Source: Argopecten irradians (taxonomy: Eukaryota; Mollusca; Bivalvia; Pectinida; Pectinidae). Taken from it: a stretch of 64,000 bases of DNA. Position 1 is the stretch's first letter. Every line of letters begins with the position of its first letter. The notes under the pieces were generated by a model, which ran no database searches, was not told where the DNA came from, and was given only the letters and a program-made list of their open reading frames with translations. Made by a program: the position numbers and the translations under genes. The DNA lies in contig NC_091134.1 in assembly GCF_041381155.1 (NCBI RefSeq), positions 4,398,001-4,462,000 on the forward strand. The letters are read 5' to 3'. Below, piece by piece: positions 27,701-39,806 of this stretch.

Positions 27701-30700
27701 TACCTGTTTAGATGATAAACTGTTTGAGTATTGTTTCCAAGTCACATTCGGGTGTATTTGCTGTACACATTCGACCCTTTACCTAAGGATCAACTCAGGA
27801 TTAATGTTAACATCAATGGGGCACACGATGGGGTAACTATACCTACGCCTTTTTCTTAAAAAAAAAACCCAACAACTATGAGCAAAGGTTACATTTCCAT
27901 GCATTAGATTAATTGTATATATTGAGATTCATTGAAGAACTTATTAAAGTCGTTATCGACTGACCTTGCTCTTTATACAACCATTGCATGATACCCATTT
28001 ATTCCTCTGAATTACATACACATAATTGATTTTGTAGAAGTGAAAATTGAAGAAGTTTTGGCAAACGTCCATGTCTCGTTCTTTTAAACAGTGGTCATTG
28101 CAGAAAACTTCATAAACCTACACTTGGATTATTTGTGTATTATACAACTCTATAGATTATTTAACCTGTCTAGATAGGGCAGGATAAAGTGTGCCTGTAT
28201 GTTGGTTAGGCATAAGTGTAATTCGATATTTATATAAATATATATACATGTATATTCTGTTGGCAAATGGAATATTGTTAGAAGAGCTAAATTTCTGCTC
28301 TAATAGTGAAAGAACAAAATCTGGACGGTAGAGAATGTACAGGGAATGGTAGTTATTCAGCTACCATAATGAAGCTCTGTGGTGGAAGGATTCTCAGTGC
28401 TAAATGAAGTGTCTCAAATTTACTACGCCAGATGGATTACCAAAAGGATAATTTGTAACTGAACCAAATAGAAGTAGTGAATAAGCAAACAGACATTTAC
28501 TACAAGCCTAATCGTATATGTGGTCTAAATCATGGACTTATTGTAAACAAACCCCATGTATGTGATTTGAATATGGAAATGTAATTGATGATTATGCAAA
28601 TGAAGGACAGTCAATACATTTGGAGGGAGGTCACCTCGAGAAACCGCTTTACATGAGATCTCGATCTGGATACCTAGAATATAAAGATACATTCTGAAAG
28701 GACTAGCAGTATTAGTGACCGAGTGTTCAGCATGTATATATTTCGATATTTCTGACTGTCCTTGGACAAGGATTCGATAGAAACTTGATAGAAACAGATG
28801 TGTGAAAGTTTTCGCTAAATATCAAGATGTATTACACAATGGGTAATACTGGTTTACAATCTAAAAACACTTCGTCAGCAGTAACAAATGTACAATTACC
28901 AAAGGTATCTGAACAATCCCGTGTAACATTAGTTAATGTGGCGTCAAAGGAGAATAGATTGATATCGCCAGGTAAGTTTACAGTTATGGGGACATTGAGT
29001 TTATAAATATACTGCACTCAAAATTAGGGTACATGTTTTTTTTATTTGCTGGTGCCATATAGTATTTTTTCACTTAGTTTTGTTTCCTAAATAGTTCTGA
29101 TATGCTTGGTTTTAATTGTCTAATATTTAAAGGCAATGTGATATCATCAAAAAGCAAACTTTCAAATATTTAAAGCGGATCATTTGTACTATACATTATC
29201 AAAGAATGTTTCTTTGATCCGAATTAGATTTCGGATTTTGTCGCTATTGATTTTGTCCAAGACATCACTTACAAAGTCCTAGCATCAGTGTGCCTGGTGC
29301 CGGTGTCATCGGGGTCTCCCGACAGTCCTAAAGCACTAAACAGATGAATGATGTACTTTGTTAGGTCCTAACAGAACGAAACAACAAATCTACCTGTATG
29401 GCTTACCTATTAACAGTATACAATGTATGTCTATATACAGGAAAATCTGACGAGGTTTTGAATGACAAAACAACTGTTGTGCCGTAGTCGTAAATATTTT
29501 GTGTATCTTTTTGTTCAGTAGACATGACTTAAGATGTACAAAATAAATATCAAGCACCATCATATGGCCATATATGTTTAAAGAACAATATCACGTTTGT
29601 AATGTAACGAATCGTTGGTAAGTCTATGTTTACTTCAAAGGTATTTAAGGGTTTGCCATTTAAATAAAAAATTATGTTTCCCTGTTTCAGATCAACTGAA
29701 GAAGGTGGAATATGTCCATAGCATGAATGACATCAGGGTATGCTGAGAATTCATATAAACAATGTTTTCATTTGGAGAAATTGTAATGTTTTCTATTCTC
29801 CTGTCTTAATCTGTGATGATTTAATCAGGCTGTATACACTAATCTATCTGACCGAGTCTGAACGAGAAGGTGATAAGTATAAAACATCATTGATGAGTCT
29901 TAGAAAGATGAAACTAATCATAGTCAAAACGTGATAAATTCATATGTCTTCCTGCATTTTCTATATATATTTCTTTTTTTGGTAATGAATGAATTTTTTT
30001 CAAAGTAATTTCTATTTTCTATTTAAAATGTAGGTCAATATGATATACTATTAGCTCATCCAAACAAATTAGAATTCAACACCATTTAGAAGTAGGAAAT
30101 AATATGTTGTTGATTTTTTTTTCAAGAGAAAGGAATGTGTATACCTCCCTTAAAGCGTTCTTTTACGTCCATATGCCTCTCGTTTCGTGTTGAAATTATA
30201 GATTACGTACTTCTCTTTTTATCGTCTACAGGCACAAAGAGCAGTCAAATTAAAGCTTCAAGTGTTAGAAAAGGAAGCTAGTAAAAAGATGGAGAAACAA
30301 AAGGAGGAAAAGGCGAGACAGGAGAAACTTCAAATGAAGGATAGAGAGAAGGAATTAAAAATGAAACAACGAAATGAGGTATATAAAATTGGATTACGTA
30401 TCTTTGTTAATGTTTTCTTAAAGTGTCCTCAAAAGTGTCCGCAAGTGTCACAAGGCATTTACAAGCGTGATTTCATAAAAATTATAAACGAAGGTAGCGT
30501 TTTTAACACATAATTATCATGTAACAATGTACCGTCCAAATCTCATTGAGGTGTATGTAAAAGTAATGTCGTTGTGACGGTTTTATTTTACCACCACCTC
30601 AGTTTTGGCCTTCGATTGACCGCTCGCCCCTGTGAGATAGGCTTTGGGTTTTGTCCCCTGATCGAGACACAACATAATCTATAAAGGTATTAGTTTCTGC

Positions 30701-31854
30701 TCCTGCTTATATTTAGTATTAAGGAAATGGGACGACTGGTTCGCCCGTTGCCAGTATAATGTGACCGGGTGGGGTGTGTCATCGGTGGCATGCTTCCTTG
30801 ATGTTATCATGTAGTACTATAAAAAGGATGATAGTTTCACTATACATGAAGACACAACACGAATATACCAGCCTTCCAAACCACGCATCTCGCACTTCAC
30901 AAACGCAAAACACCACATTCACGAGAGGCCGTTCTTCGATAAAAAAAATAAACCAGATCAAATCATCCCGTCATAGGACGCCAAATGCATTATAAAAACA
31001 GAGCCGAGTTTCATTAATATTTCTTAACTTAAGAAAACGCCTTTTACCATATATTCTGTATAGAAAAACATTACAGAAGTTCAGGAAAATTCTTTAACTT
31101 GAGATTGTTGTTCTTATTGTGTGCAATGTTTCCAGTGGAAAACTTTATGTTCACAAGTTCGAAAGAATTGAGAAATGTTACTGAACCTACTTCGCCTTTG
31201 TATGCAAATCCTTAACGTGATTAAAAAGTGTAAAAAAAAAAAAAATATCATTTTCATGATGTACCTGCTATGAGCATGTTTTGATGTCTCGCTCGATCTG
31301 AAATAGCATATTTTTCCGAGTTATGTCTTCAGATTATAGTACTCAGTACACACGTCTAAGTCATTCCCGATCTCAAAAATAACTCCACTATTGGTGTATT
31401 ATTAACAGTTGCTTTGATAAAGCTATCTAGGTGCGAGTAACTGTGCTTTATACACTAACATTTCTATAGTTATTTCCCTTGTGTCGTCATTTGTTACGAA
31501 ATCGTAGTACAATCTCTTTTCTAGTCTGCTTTGTAATAAAAGTATTTATTCTGTTTTCATATTTCGGTTAATGTTCTGCGTTATCTGACCATGTAGACTA
31601 CATGAGTATTCTTGATTTTTTTTTTATCGATTTCCGATTTTGTTGCAATGTTTGAGCACTGTAACGTTAATATTGTATTGAGGTCAAAAGTCATGTACAT
31701 GTGTATTTAGCATGTTTAACCGTTTGAAGGTTTTTGCTTAAAATCTCTAATTTTATTCCTTATTTTTCAGATTTATGCCCTGAATAAAGCCATGACAGAG
31801 TTAGAACAACAAAGATTTCAAGAATTTTGTGCGAAGAAGGGAATAGTTTTATGA
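21703..31854 (+). CDS. Unrecognised coiled-coil protein, at least 6 exons
   Basis: Coding exons 21703-22459, 23270-23914, 28882-28971, 29691-29737, 30232-30378 and 31771-31854 join in phase (757+645+90+47+147+84 = 1770 bases, 589 residues). An in-frame TAA at 21697 supports the start. Residues 1 to about 460 are Ser/Thr-rich and low in hydrophobics, with an acidic run (DEDDRDEDNNDQIEEKDN), a basic patch (KKNRKRSKS) and no membrane segment. The C-terminal 90 residues are a highly charged helix (LEKEASKKMEKQKEEKARQE), then IYALNKAMTELEQQRFQEFC. The end is conserved in style, but I cannot name the family. The exon-3 acceptor at 28881 is chosen by phase and is the weakest; more exons could lie in the 5-kb intron. 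The X-box upstream hints at cilia or centrosomes. Confidence 0.8.
23994..24152. mobile_element. MITE relative, family B (partial)
   Basis: Starts GGGCCCAGTTTCATTCATGA and contains CATTCCTTAATTTCAAGG, matching the left end of the element at 20637. The right end is decayed and ends near CATTCATGAGAA. It lies in intron 2 of the unnamed gene, just before the 49-bp array. Confidence 0.55.
24190..25735. repeat. 49-bp minisatellite in intron of unnamed gene
   Basis: About 31 units with consensus parts GGGATGTGGATCTCTTATTG, CAATCAATAAGCCATACTGG and GAAGCAAAA, at a 49-bp period with many variants. The left half is diverged (GGGATGGGACTGCCTTATTG types) and the right half is more uniform, which suggests recent growth at the right. 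Open frames on both strands across it (for example 24681-25043 and 24845-25303) exist only because the unit lacks stops in some phases. Confidence 0.93.
25736..28881 (+). other. Rest of intron 2 of unnamed gene
   Basis: No exon could be supported here, although one could be hidden. The interval contains the family A MITE at 26667-27022. An AT run lies near 27378. The remainder is AT-rich with no recognisable genes. Confidence 0.4.
26667..27022. mobile_element. MITE, about 355 bp, family A
   Basis: Terminal inverted ends TTAAAGATGCTCCACCGCC and GGTGGAGCATCTTTAA. The interior is homologous to the inverted copy at 18486-18834. The 82-codon minus-strand open frame at 26877-27125 overlaps its right part and is not taken as a gene. 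Confidence 0.8.
30570..30985. repeat. Dispersed repeat, high-copy type
   Basis: Contains GACGACTGGTTCGCCCGTTG and TATAATGTGACCGGGTGGGG, words that I associate with a common molluscan interspersed repeat (from memory, not searched). Both ends carry TGACGG-like inverted words, so a short-TIR DNA element is possible. A SINE-like nature is the alternative. It lies between the last two exons of the unnamed gene. The inverted copy is at about 51130-51535. Confidence 0.5.
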
Positions 31855-34173
31855 CATGTATACATTATTAGAAAATACTCAAAAGGCAAATTTCGACAAG
31901 TTCCTAGTCTTTGTCGTATAGAGTCTGTGATGGGAAAATGTATGGTTAAGAGTTGTGTGGGTCGTTATTGACTACACCTATCGCGTATCAAATATCTGTG
32001 TGTGGTGATATTGCTTGGAGAAGAGTGTGTAAGCTGATTGTAAACAAATCATTATTTTTAACAATTTTTGTGGTCCTATATTTCATTTAAATACAGCTCA
32101 AATGTCCAGAATTGTTTTTCTATAGATGTGAAGATCTCGGAATCTGATTACTAATTCTAGTTTTGATATAATCTAATGTTTCTTCATTTTTTAAAAACAT
32201 TTTGAACATTTTATTCCACAATGAATGTTTTGTGAATGTAAAAGACTACCTGCTTATATTGCATGTATATACCTTTTATTTAATACAATCATGATAAATT
32301 AAAAGATTATGTTAATTTCTAGTTGTGCGTCAATGTCGAGATGTTTATGATGGACTCCGAATGTAGTCAGCCACGGCTTCCAGTAGGATAGATCATTATA
32401 TACTAGATAGCCTTTATCATCCTGCTGATGTATTCTAGTCTGTAACATGGTATCTTAGTAGGCTCATAGGTCCATTGTGGTAACGAAAAGGACAGTTTAC
32501 GCTGAGACATGGGCATTATTATGCTACTATACTTTGTATAATTATGGTACTATTCTCGGATGAACATCTAGGATTTGAAAGAAAATTACTACGAAAGTAA
32601 ATTACATGTCGACGTGTAATCATAATTTCGAAAAAAAATGTCCTCGTATGTTTCCATTGTTTGCTAGATCTTGTTTCTTATACGTGTACACGATTTTTAA
32701 AAATGTTTACTAGAAAGTTTATGATTTTATCTTCTTTTAGAAATACGTCATGTATGGCCCTTAGTTTTAGGGGGCAAATGTGGGATTTATATGTGAATTT
32801 TATTTTATTTTAATCTTATAAAAATAGCAAATGTTTTATTGAATTTATTTTTACATTTGTGTTTAACTTTATGGGATTATATAAAGTCCAAAAAGATCTG
32901 TGATAAAACAAAGCGGAAATGCTTGTTCGTATTGTTATATATAATATCTTTATGTGACACTCTAATGGTTTCTATATTTCACTTTGCTATTGTATCTGTA
33001 ATGTTGTAAGGAAGTAATATGCTTCTATAAACGTACTTACTTGGATGTACCTTATGTACAGTTTTACATTTTGTCAAGAAAATCAAAGGTTATCCAGTGA
33101 TACAAAAAAAAAATGATACGAGATCTTGTTGATCTTATGATGACAGGCAAAACTTCCCCGGATACGTGTTTGTAATATGTAGTACACTTATATAGAGAGA
33201 GGAAACAAATCATGCTTCCAACTTCTTTGAAAGTACGTTATTAAATTATAAAATGCAGAATAGAGAAATGTGATGTGGAGTGGAAATCCAATCATGTACG
33301 TCTATTTATTTGCTACTGTCCTTTGATTCAATATTCCTGTAATATGTCACTTGCAGACAAAGTTGGTACTGAATCTCTAGACACGATTATATAATGGATA
33401 TAGATTTGTGACTTACTAAATCATGCTGATTGACATTTTTTTAGATTTCTAGTTGGGCGTGAATAAAGGAACTTGAATTTCTTTCTGACCAGTATGCAAA
33501 TATATTTTTATATATATATGTATTATCTAATGAAAAAGAAAAACTTATAAAATGCCGTTTCAATATGGGGAAACGTTGTTGAATAAATTGATTTTTAACG
33601 AAAGTGAATCTCATTTACCCTGTATAAAATAGTATATCTAAATTGAACTGCATCATGTATATGACTCGATTTACGCTAAGTTACATAATTTGAATTATAT
33701 TTGGCAACACATATACATGTACCACACATAAGTATTGATTGACTCGTCTGTCAATATATGTCAATACCACACACAACAAAACTGTCGTATTATAAGGGCT
33801 TGTCTAAAGTCCACGTATCTTTTGTTACTTTTCATCCTTTGTTTTCTTTTCAGGAAATGTACAGTGTAATATAAAAATTTCTATTTTCTTTAAAAGCAGT
33901 TATTTCCTCTGTTATTAATATTGACATAATGAACATGTATGTTTACTTATTTGTCCTCAGTAATCAGTTTTTTTTTATTATTCTCCGTTTTTCTGTATTT
34001 GGTAATACATCACATACATGTTGCCAAGCCAGTTTTATCAGATTTTAAGTATTATCTATTATAAATCAATTTTACTGAATTGATGTCACGTCCCAGTTCA
34101 AACATATTAGACTTTTAATATCCCTTTACTACCATGGTTATAACATAACTTCCTATTTATGAAGAAAGGATTG
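31855..34173 (+). other. 3' flank of unnamed gene
   Basis: No coding sequence seen. Possible polyadenylation signals are ATTAAA near 32297 and AATAAA near 33461. The sequence continues AT-rich to the 16-bp array. Confidence 0.35.
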
Positions 34174-34680
34174 CAACAAACATTACCCACAACAGACATT
34201 ACCCACAACAAACATTACCCACAACAGACATTACCCACAACAAACATTACCCACAACAAACATTACCCACAACAAACATTACCACACAAACATTACCCAC
34301 AACAAACATTACCCACAACAAACATTACCCACAAACATTACCCACAACAAACATTACCCACAACAAACATTACCCACAACAAGCATTACCCACAACAAAC
34401 ATTACCCATTACCCACAACAAACATTACCCACAACAAACATTACCCATTACCCACAACAAACATTACCCACAACAAACATTACCCACAAACATTACCCAC
34501 AACAAACATTACCCACAACAAACATTACCCACAACAAACATTACCCACAACAAACATTACCCACAACAAACATTACCCACAACAAACATAACCCATTACC
34601 CACAAAAAACATTACCCACAACAAACATTACCCATTACCCACAACAAACATTACCCACAACAAACATTACCCACAACAGT
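34174..34680. repeat. 16-bp minisatellite (CATTACCCACAACAAA)n
   Basis: About 31 units of 16 bp with a few shortened units (CATTACCCACAAA and CATTACC). Because 16 is not a multiple of 3, three frames are cycled and one long frame of 175 codons is open by chance. It is not a telomere repeat: the motif is TTACCC within a 16-bp unit, not a pure hexamer. Confidence 0.95.
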
Positions 34681-34686
34681 ATATGA

Positions 34687-35338
34687 AGTAATGGAGTAAT
34701 TTGATGTAATACGATCCACACAGTGAAATATACTAATAGATAGGGCGACTGTCTCCTAATATTTCTAGTCAATCTAACATTAGGAAGAATTACTTATTTT
34801 CTGACAACATTCTGTGATACATGTATTTGAATTATAAATAATAAAATATGCAACATAATTTTTAACTGAATTGTATTGTTTTTATTTGCCGTAATGCGAA
34901 AGTATATCGTCCAATGAATCAGAAAAAGTTTATCGTTCGCAGGAATCTTTTTATTTATCATGGTTTTTTTTTTGTGTTTTTTTTTTCTTCTTCTTTTACA
35001 TCTTTTCAAGAGTTCTTGTATTCATCAATTGTTTAAATCCGTTATTATTCCCCCAAAAGATGAAATAAGACAGAGAGACTAATAAATGCTCATCACTCCC
35101 TCTCTGATATAAACGGTGTACACAAGTTGGCGATAATGAAAAAGTGTCCTGGTATAATGTTAATATGACCGCTCAATCTACAAATGGAACTCTGTTTTAA
35201 TTGAAATGCATCAAGGGTTTTTTTCCAGCTTGAATGCCGTCCTTTGTAAGCTTGTTGTCTCTTAGAAATCAGACAAATTATATTTATTTTTACATACTAT
35301 ATAATGTGTGAATGTTGATGGTCTATGACGCCTCTTCT
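34687..35338. other. Intergenic, no feature seen
   Basis: AT-rich sequence between the 16-bp array and the next MITE. It contains a CT/T-rich tract near 34965-35000. The minus-strand frame at 34794-35009 reads that tract and is not supported as a gene. Confidence 0.4.
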
Positions 35339-35745
35339 TTAAAGGGCCACTACCTTTCCGAAACGGCTTTTAATTTTTAAAATAGGAATGTAAAACGAGA
35401 TCGATAATTTTGTAGAGTTGCAGAAGTTATTAACTATACGTTTACTAGCACACTTATCATCACCTTCAGAACTGTTTCATTAGAATAAATAAAATGTTAA
35501 TTTTCATAACGCGGGTCGTTTTATGTTTCCCGCCGTCGTCCTAAATGCCGTGCGGTAGTTGACTATCGCTGCGCCAGAAGGCAAAACAGCGAAATGAATC
35601 CCACTGTTATCGTACATTAGACAGGAAATCTTGCATATGTTTGGTGTTGTAACCTCGTCTTAAGCCATTGACATATATTTTCTTTTGTTAGTAATGTTTT
35701 TAAGAAACCTTTAAATTTTGCTCCGGAAAGGTAGTGGGCCTTTAA
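35339..35745. mobile_element. MITE, about 405 bp, family C
   Basis: Inverted ends TTAAAGGGCCACTACCTTTC and GAAAGGTAGTGGGCCTTTAA of about 25 bp, with a non-coding GC-richer interior that includes GCGGGTCGTTTTATG. TA/TTAA-type flanks are compatible with a Tc1/mariner- or PIF-like mover, but the superfamily is not settled. The inverted copy is at 46129-46554. Confidence 0.8.
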
Positions 35746-35792
35746 TATTTTTTGTCATTTGACATCACTTGTCCATGGCCATCGTTCCCGAT

Positions 35793-35795
<3 letters not shown>

Positions 35796-35870
<75 letters not shown>
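35796..35870. repeat. (TC)n microsatellite
   Basis: A run of about 75 bases of TC with one interruption. The inverted copy is (AG)n at 46027-46070 and is shorter. It gives rise to the ERERER-type open frames, which are not genes. Confidence 0.95.
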
Positions 35871-36978
35871 AACTTTGCTTCTTTCCTCGTTTATATTTGT
35901 CCATAAAAAGAACAACTGATGGTGCATTCGTTTAAAACTTGCTGTTAAGTCCATAAATAATGTTGCTTGATCAGATCTCCTGTTCTTGTGGAACGGGAAA
36001 TATGAATTTGGATACAGAGTACACGACTGAAGAAATGATACCTATACTTTGATTTTAACGGGAAATTTGGGTTGTAATAGGAGAAATAACGGAATGCTTT
36101 TATTTAATAGTAGTATTGGGTTGTCAGTGATGCCTGGGTTCTGTTGGATAGTGTACGGGTGTGCTATGAAGAGCTGTACTGTTTTGGCTGTATTGGGTTG
36201 TCAGTGACTGTTGGATAGTGTACGGGTGTGCTATGAAACTGATTTACGATTGTATTTACGACTGGTTTGCTATGGAGTTTTGTCGATTTATTCGGTTTCG
36301 GATGGCTTTGCTTGCAGTTGAGATAACTGATAAGTTAATTAAGCTAAGAAATTATTCTTGAGTACTTTTGGTACTTTGGGTATATTTAGGTGCTTTTGGG
36401 TTGTTCTGATTTGTTTGTATAGTAGGCCAACTATAAAGTTGTAGTGGGTGGTTTTTGATAGCATTAGATTGGCTTTTGCTGTTTTGGGTTATGTTGGGTG
36501 AAATCAATTGTACTTAAAAGCCTATAAGTCTATATTTATCCAACTATGTTCCACATTAAATCAAAGCACTTGCTCTTCTTACCATGCGCTGTTTCCATTA
36601 AACATACACGTACGTATGTATTGAAATAGTGATCAGTGAGATTTTAGTAACCCGTCACATAATGAGTTTTACCAGTTTATCAATATTATTGTATGTAATG
36701 GAGTTGACTGGTTTGGTGGTATAAAGTTATGTGCGGTAGTATATGGGTTATGTTGGAGTTTTCGGGAAATTACAGATATTGTAATTCAATTTTGCTTGTT
36801 ACAAGCATTTTCATTGGCTTAAAAATTTACTTTATCAGCCCATAAATGAAAAAATGACGTCGCCGTTTGTTAGGTTGCTGCTGGTTGGCTGAGATGACGG
36901 CGTAATGATTTCATAGGCAAAAGAGTCCAAAAAATAAATTTTGAATATTGAAGAGATTATCTTTAGTAAATTGAATTA

Positions 36979-37118
36979 TAAGGATTAATTTGAATAGATT
37001 TTTTTAATGTTATGGAGATATAACACAAAAATCTTAGTGTACTCTCATTATAAACCGCTTCGCGGTTTATTTAGAGAACACTCAATTACATAAAAAAATC
37101 TATTCAAGTTAATCCTTA
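36979..37118. mobile_element. Palindromic MITE, 140 bp, family D
   Basis: Ends TAAGGATTAATTTGAATAGA and TCTATTCAAGTTAATCCTTA are near-perfect inverted repeats. A second hairpin, TAAACCGCTTCGCGGTTTA, sits inside. Copies with the same limits lie at 44824-44962 (inverted arm) and 59780-59918 (third copy). Confidence 0.8.
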
Positions 37119-39008
37119 AATGGATAAAAAGTCACGAGTTACACAAACTCTACCATATTGGAATTAATGATGCCATATAGCACAATAAATTGTCTTCTTT
37201 AAAAGATGTAGTGCTCAGTTAATTGTATTCACATATATGTGTGTACATTGTATGTGTGGGTTGGGCTACAAAAATGCGCCGGTTTTTTTCAAGAATTAAT
37301 CCATAACAGAAAAAAAGAAGCTTTCAGTTGATGGTAGTTTGCATGTCAAAAGGAAAAATATCGTCCTTTTAAAATCCAGCAAAATGTTCATGATTGTGTT
37401 TTATCCCATTTAAATATATTTTTTCAATATTTTAGGGTTAAGAAATACAAGTAGGCCAACTCAATTTACACCAAGAATTACACTATAAAATGCTGTTTGT
37501 TAAATATTGGGAATTCATGGTAAAAAATATCGACATGGTCTTTTTACTGGAGTATTATTTGTAGATTTTAATTAGTGGACCATGTTGTTTTATTAGAAAA
37601 ACTTCATTTACTTATTGATGTCACCAGATTTATCTTGGTTTAAATCGTACCTTTTAACAAAAAACAGCAAGAGACTCTGTCAGGAACCATGACGGACACC
37701 AGGAACATTACTCATCGCGTTCCTCAATGTTCAAATTTATAGGCCATATACTATTTTTAACTTTTATTAATGATTTGTTCTACACTACTGCTTTATGCTC
37801 TTTCGGCGGTGGAGCATTTTTAACTTTTATAAATAATTCAGTTACAATTAATGTTTTATATACAGTAAAATCATCTCAATACAACTAAAATGCTGTAGGC
37901 CAACCAATTAAACTAGTCTATACTGTATTTTTTCCATATGAATCGGTAGCGGCGGAAACATATATACATAGAGATTGGCAACTCCTCCAATTTAACGATC
38001 GGCAGATGTACCTCTGTATGTGCTTAGGTTTTTTTTTAGATAAACTCTGAAATAGTTGAATATAAAAGAATAACTTTGATATGTTGTAAAAGTTCAGTAA
38101 TTTTCAGACGATTTGAGTACGATTTTGGGTAGAAAAAAATAATATTTTGACTTATTTATTCATAAAACAAAATGCACTTCCTGTTTTGAATGCCTGATTT
38201 TTGAAAACTAGGAAAAATTGTTTGCTTTCAAAAATCATATTAAATAACATCAACCGGGAAAACTGATCACATCAAACCATGATGTACTGATTTTTAAACT
38301 TTGTGTTGATGCAAAAATGTCATGTTTAAAAAAACACACTTAAAAGTAGTTAGCCAAAACAAAATGCCTATAAACCGGAGGTTCCTTTGAAAGACAAAGA
38401 AAGAGTTTTCAATCTCCTATAAGGTTTCTGGTAGCGGGTTAAAACTTGAATCTTCAATAAGCGTTTCACATTTTAAAGGCCGTTATTCCAGGATAAGGAA
38501 TGTATCCCTAAAAATTCAAAAAAATGTTTATATGACCAGAGACTGATATATAGCCCAAAGCCATCTACATTTAGATGACTTTTCTGATAATCCGGATTTC
38601 TTCTTAAATTTGGTTCATTTCGTAGAGTTACACCATTTCCGGTTGGAAAATGAAGGTCGATTCACATGTACACATGTGCTTTCCATGTTTTGCAGAATTT
38701 TGGTGTAACTAAGGACTTTGTTTAAAATATTTTGCATCTGAATGACAAATTAGCTGTCATACGTAATGCAGAAATACGGGTGAGTGCGGACGTGGCATAA
38801 TCAACTAAAACTTAACAACCAAACAACGCCGTACATGTGTACACACTGTTCGATATCGCCGGCTGAGATAGTCACGTACGCCATTCATGGTGGTAGGGCA
38901 TAAATTACTATCGATATGAGTGAACATACAAAGTGACCTGTCAATCATGCGCACCTGTCGTCAATCTCAATGGTATTTAGACATGAAAAGAAGGTGTTAT
39001 AGCCCGGT
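37119..39008. other. Intergenic, mostly no feature
   Basis: No gene seen. A fragment near 37795-37830 (GGCGGTGGAGCATTTTTAA) resembles one end of the family A MITE. The rest is AT-rich unique sequence, present three times in the window because of the duplication. Confidence 0.4.
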
Positions 39009-39192
39009 ATGGAGTATGATAAGTACACCTTCGAAAGCAGCAGCAGTACCACCAAGTCCCGCCACCCCTATCGGCTGTACACAATGTTCAATGACAATGG
39101 TTTCACTCAGTCAGAACTGCACCCTAAATATGGCAAGTACAACCAGAGACGTACTTTGTGTATTTATGCAGTGTTGACGGGATTTTTCGTTG
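39009..39192 (+). CDS. First exon, probable type II membrane protein
   Basis: Encodes MEYDKYTFESSSSTTKSRHP, then YRLYTMFNDNGFTQSELHPK, YGKYNQRRTL and CIYAVLTGFFV, ending one base into a codon at a strong donor (GTAAGT at 39193). An in-frame TAG lies three codons before the ATG. A polar, Tyr/Ser-rich N-terminus followed by RR and a hydrophobic start suggests a type II membrane protein whose anchor continues in the next exon. The family is not recognised. The third copy (61813-61996) is also open and differs by S14C, R47K and a silent change. The inverted copy is damaged. Confidence 0.6.
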
Positions 39193-39554
39193 GTAAGTAT
39201 ATCCGACTACATTCTGTATGTTTAGTTATTGTATTGATTTGTTACAATAGTACCTATAACAAAAGTAGTTGAATGTCACAGTTAATGCCCTAACACAACT
39301 GCTGCTGCATTTAAAATTTGCAAACTCAAGTGTTAAAGTTATATAAACACACAAACCGAAAGAGAAGTCTTTGACAAAGTCATGTAAATTGATTTATATG
39401 GTATATATACTGCAAACACTGATCTTGCAGATGTAAACTCAGGGTTTGCAATGATGCTGTCCCACGTATTCTTTTTAAGCACAGAAAATAAAACTTTTTG
39501 TGAAAGTTCATTTCAATTATACATAAATTAGGGAATAGAGATGTACCCCATTTA

Positions 39555-39806
39555 GGCGGCCGCAGTGGCAGAGTGGTTATCTTGACATATATAACCACAT
39601 GTCCCACCTCTGGATCAAGAGTTTGAATCTCTTAATGGAGCAGTTTAATTGCCAGGTACTGGCCACTGGTTGGTGGTTTTCCTCCTGGTTCTCTGTTTTT
39701 CCTCCAGCAATATTGAAAAAACCTGGCACATTCTTAAATGACTCTGGTTATTATTCAGTAACTGACAAAATACAACAAGTGATAGGATATTAAACCAATC
39801 AAACCA
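39555..39806 (+). mobile_element. tRNA-derived SINE with conserved core
   Basis: The head GGCGGCCGCAGTGGCAGAGT is tRNA-like. A-box TGGCAGAGTGG is at 39566-39576 and a B-box-like GAGTTTGAATCTC at 39619-39631. The body contains CCAGGTACTGGCCACTGG, GTGGTTTTCCTCCTGG, TTTTTCCTCCAGCAA and ACCTGGCACATTCTTAAATG, which resembles the core shared by metazoan SINEs (MetaSINE type, from memory). The tail is GATATTAAACCAATCAAACC. RNA polymerase III and a LINE partner would be needed to move it. Other copies are at 41977-42235 (inverted) and 62365-62616. Confidence 0.8.

Noticed and set aside
28832-29017. 61-codon minus-strand frame, repeated at 53089-53274
   Set aside because: It is the reverse strand of exon 3 of the coiled-coil gene; the plus strand has the in-phase splice sites.
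34174-34680. Telomere-like repeat because of TTACCC words
   Set aside because: The period is 16 bp, not 6, and the metazoan telomere word is TTAGGG or CCCTAA, which is not present in runs.
34159-34686. 175-codon open frame rich in THNKHYPQQTLP repeats
   Set aside because: It simply reads the 16-bp minisatellite in cycling frames. No gene context, and the inverted copy is irregular.
35742-35954. Arg-Glu repeat protein (ERERER) and its mirror at 45869-46108
   Set aside because: Reads the TC/AG microsatellite only.
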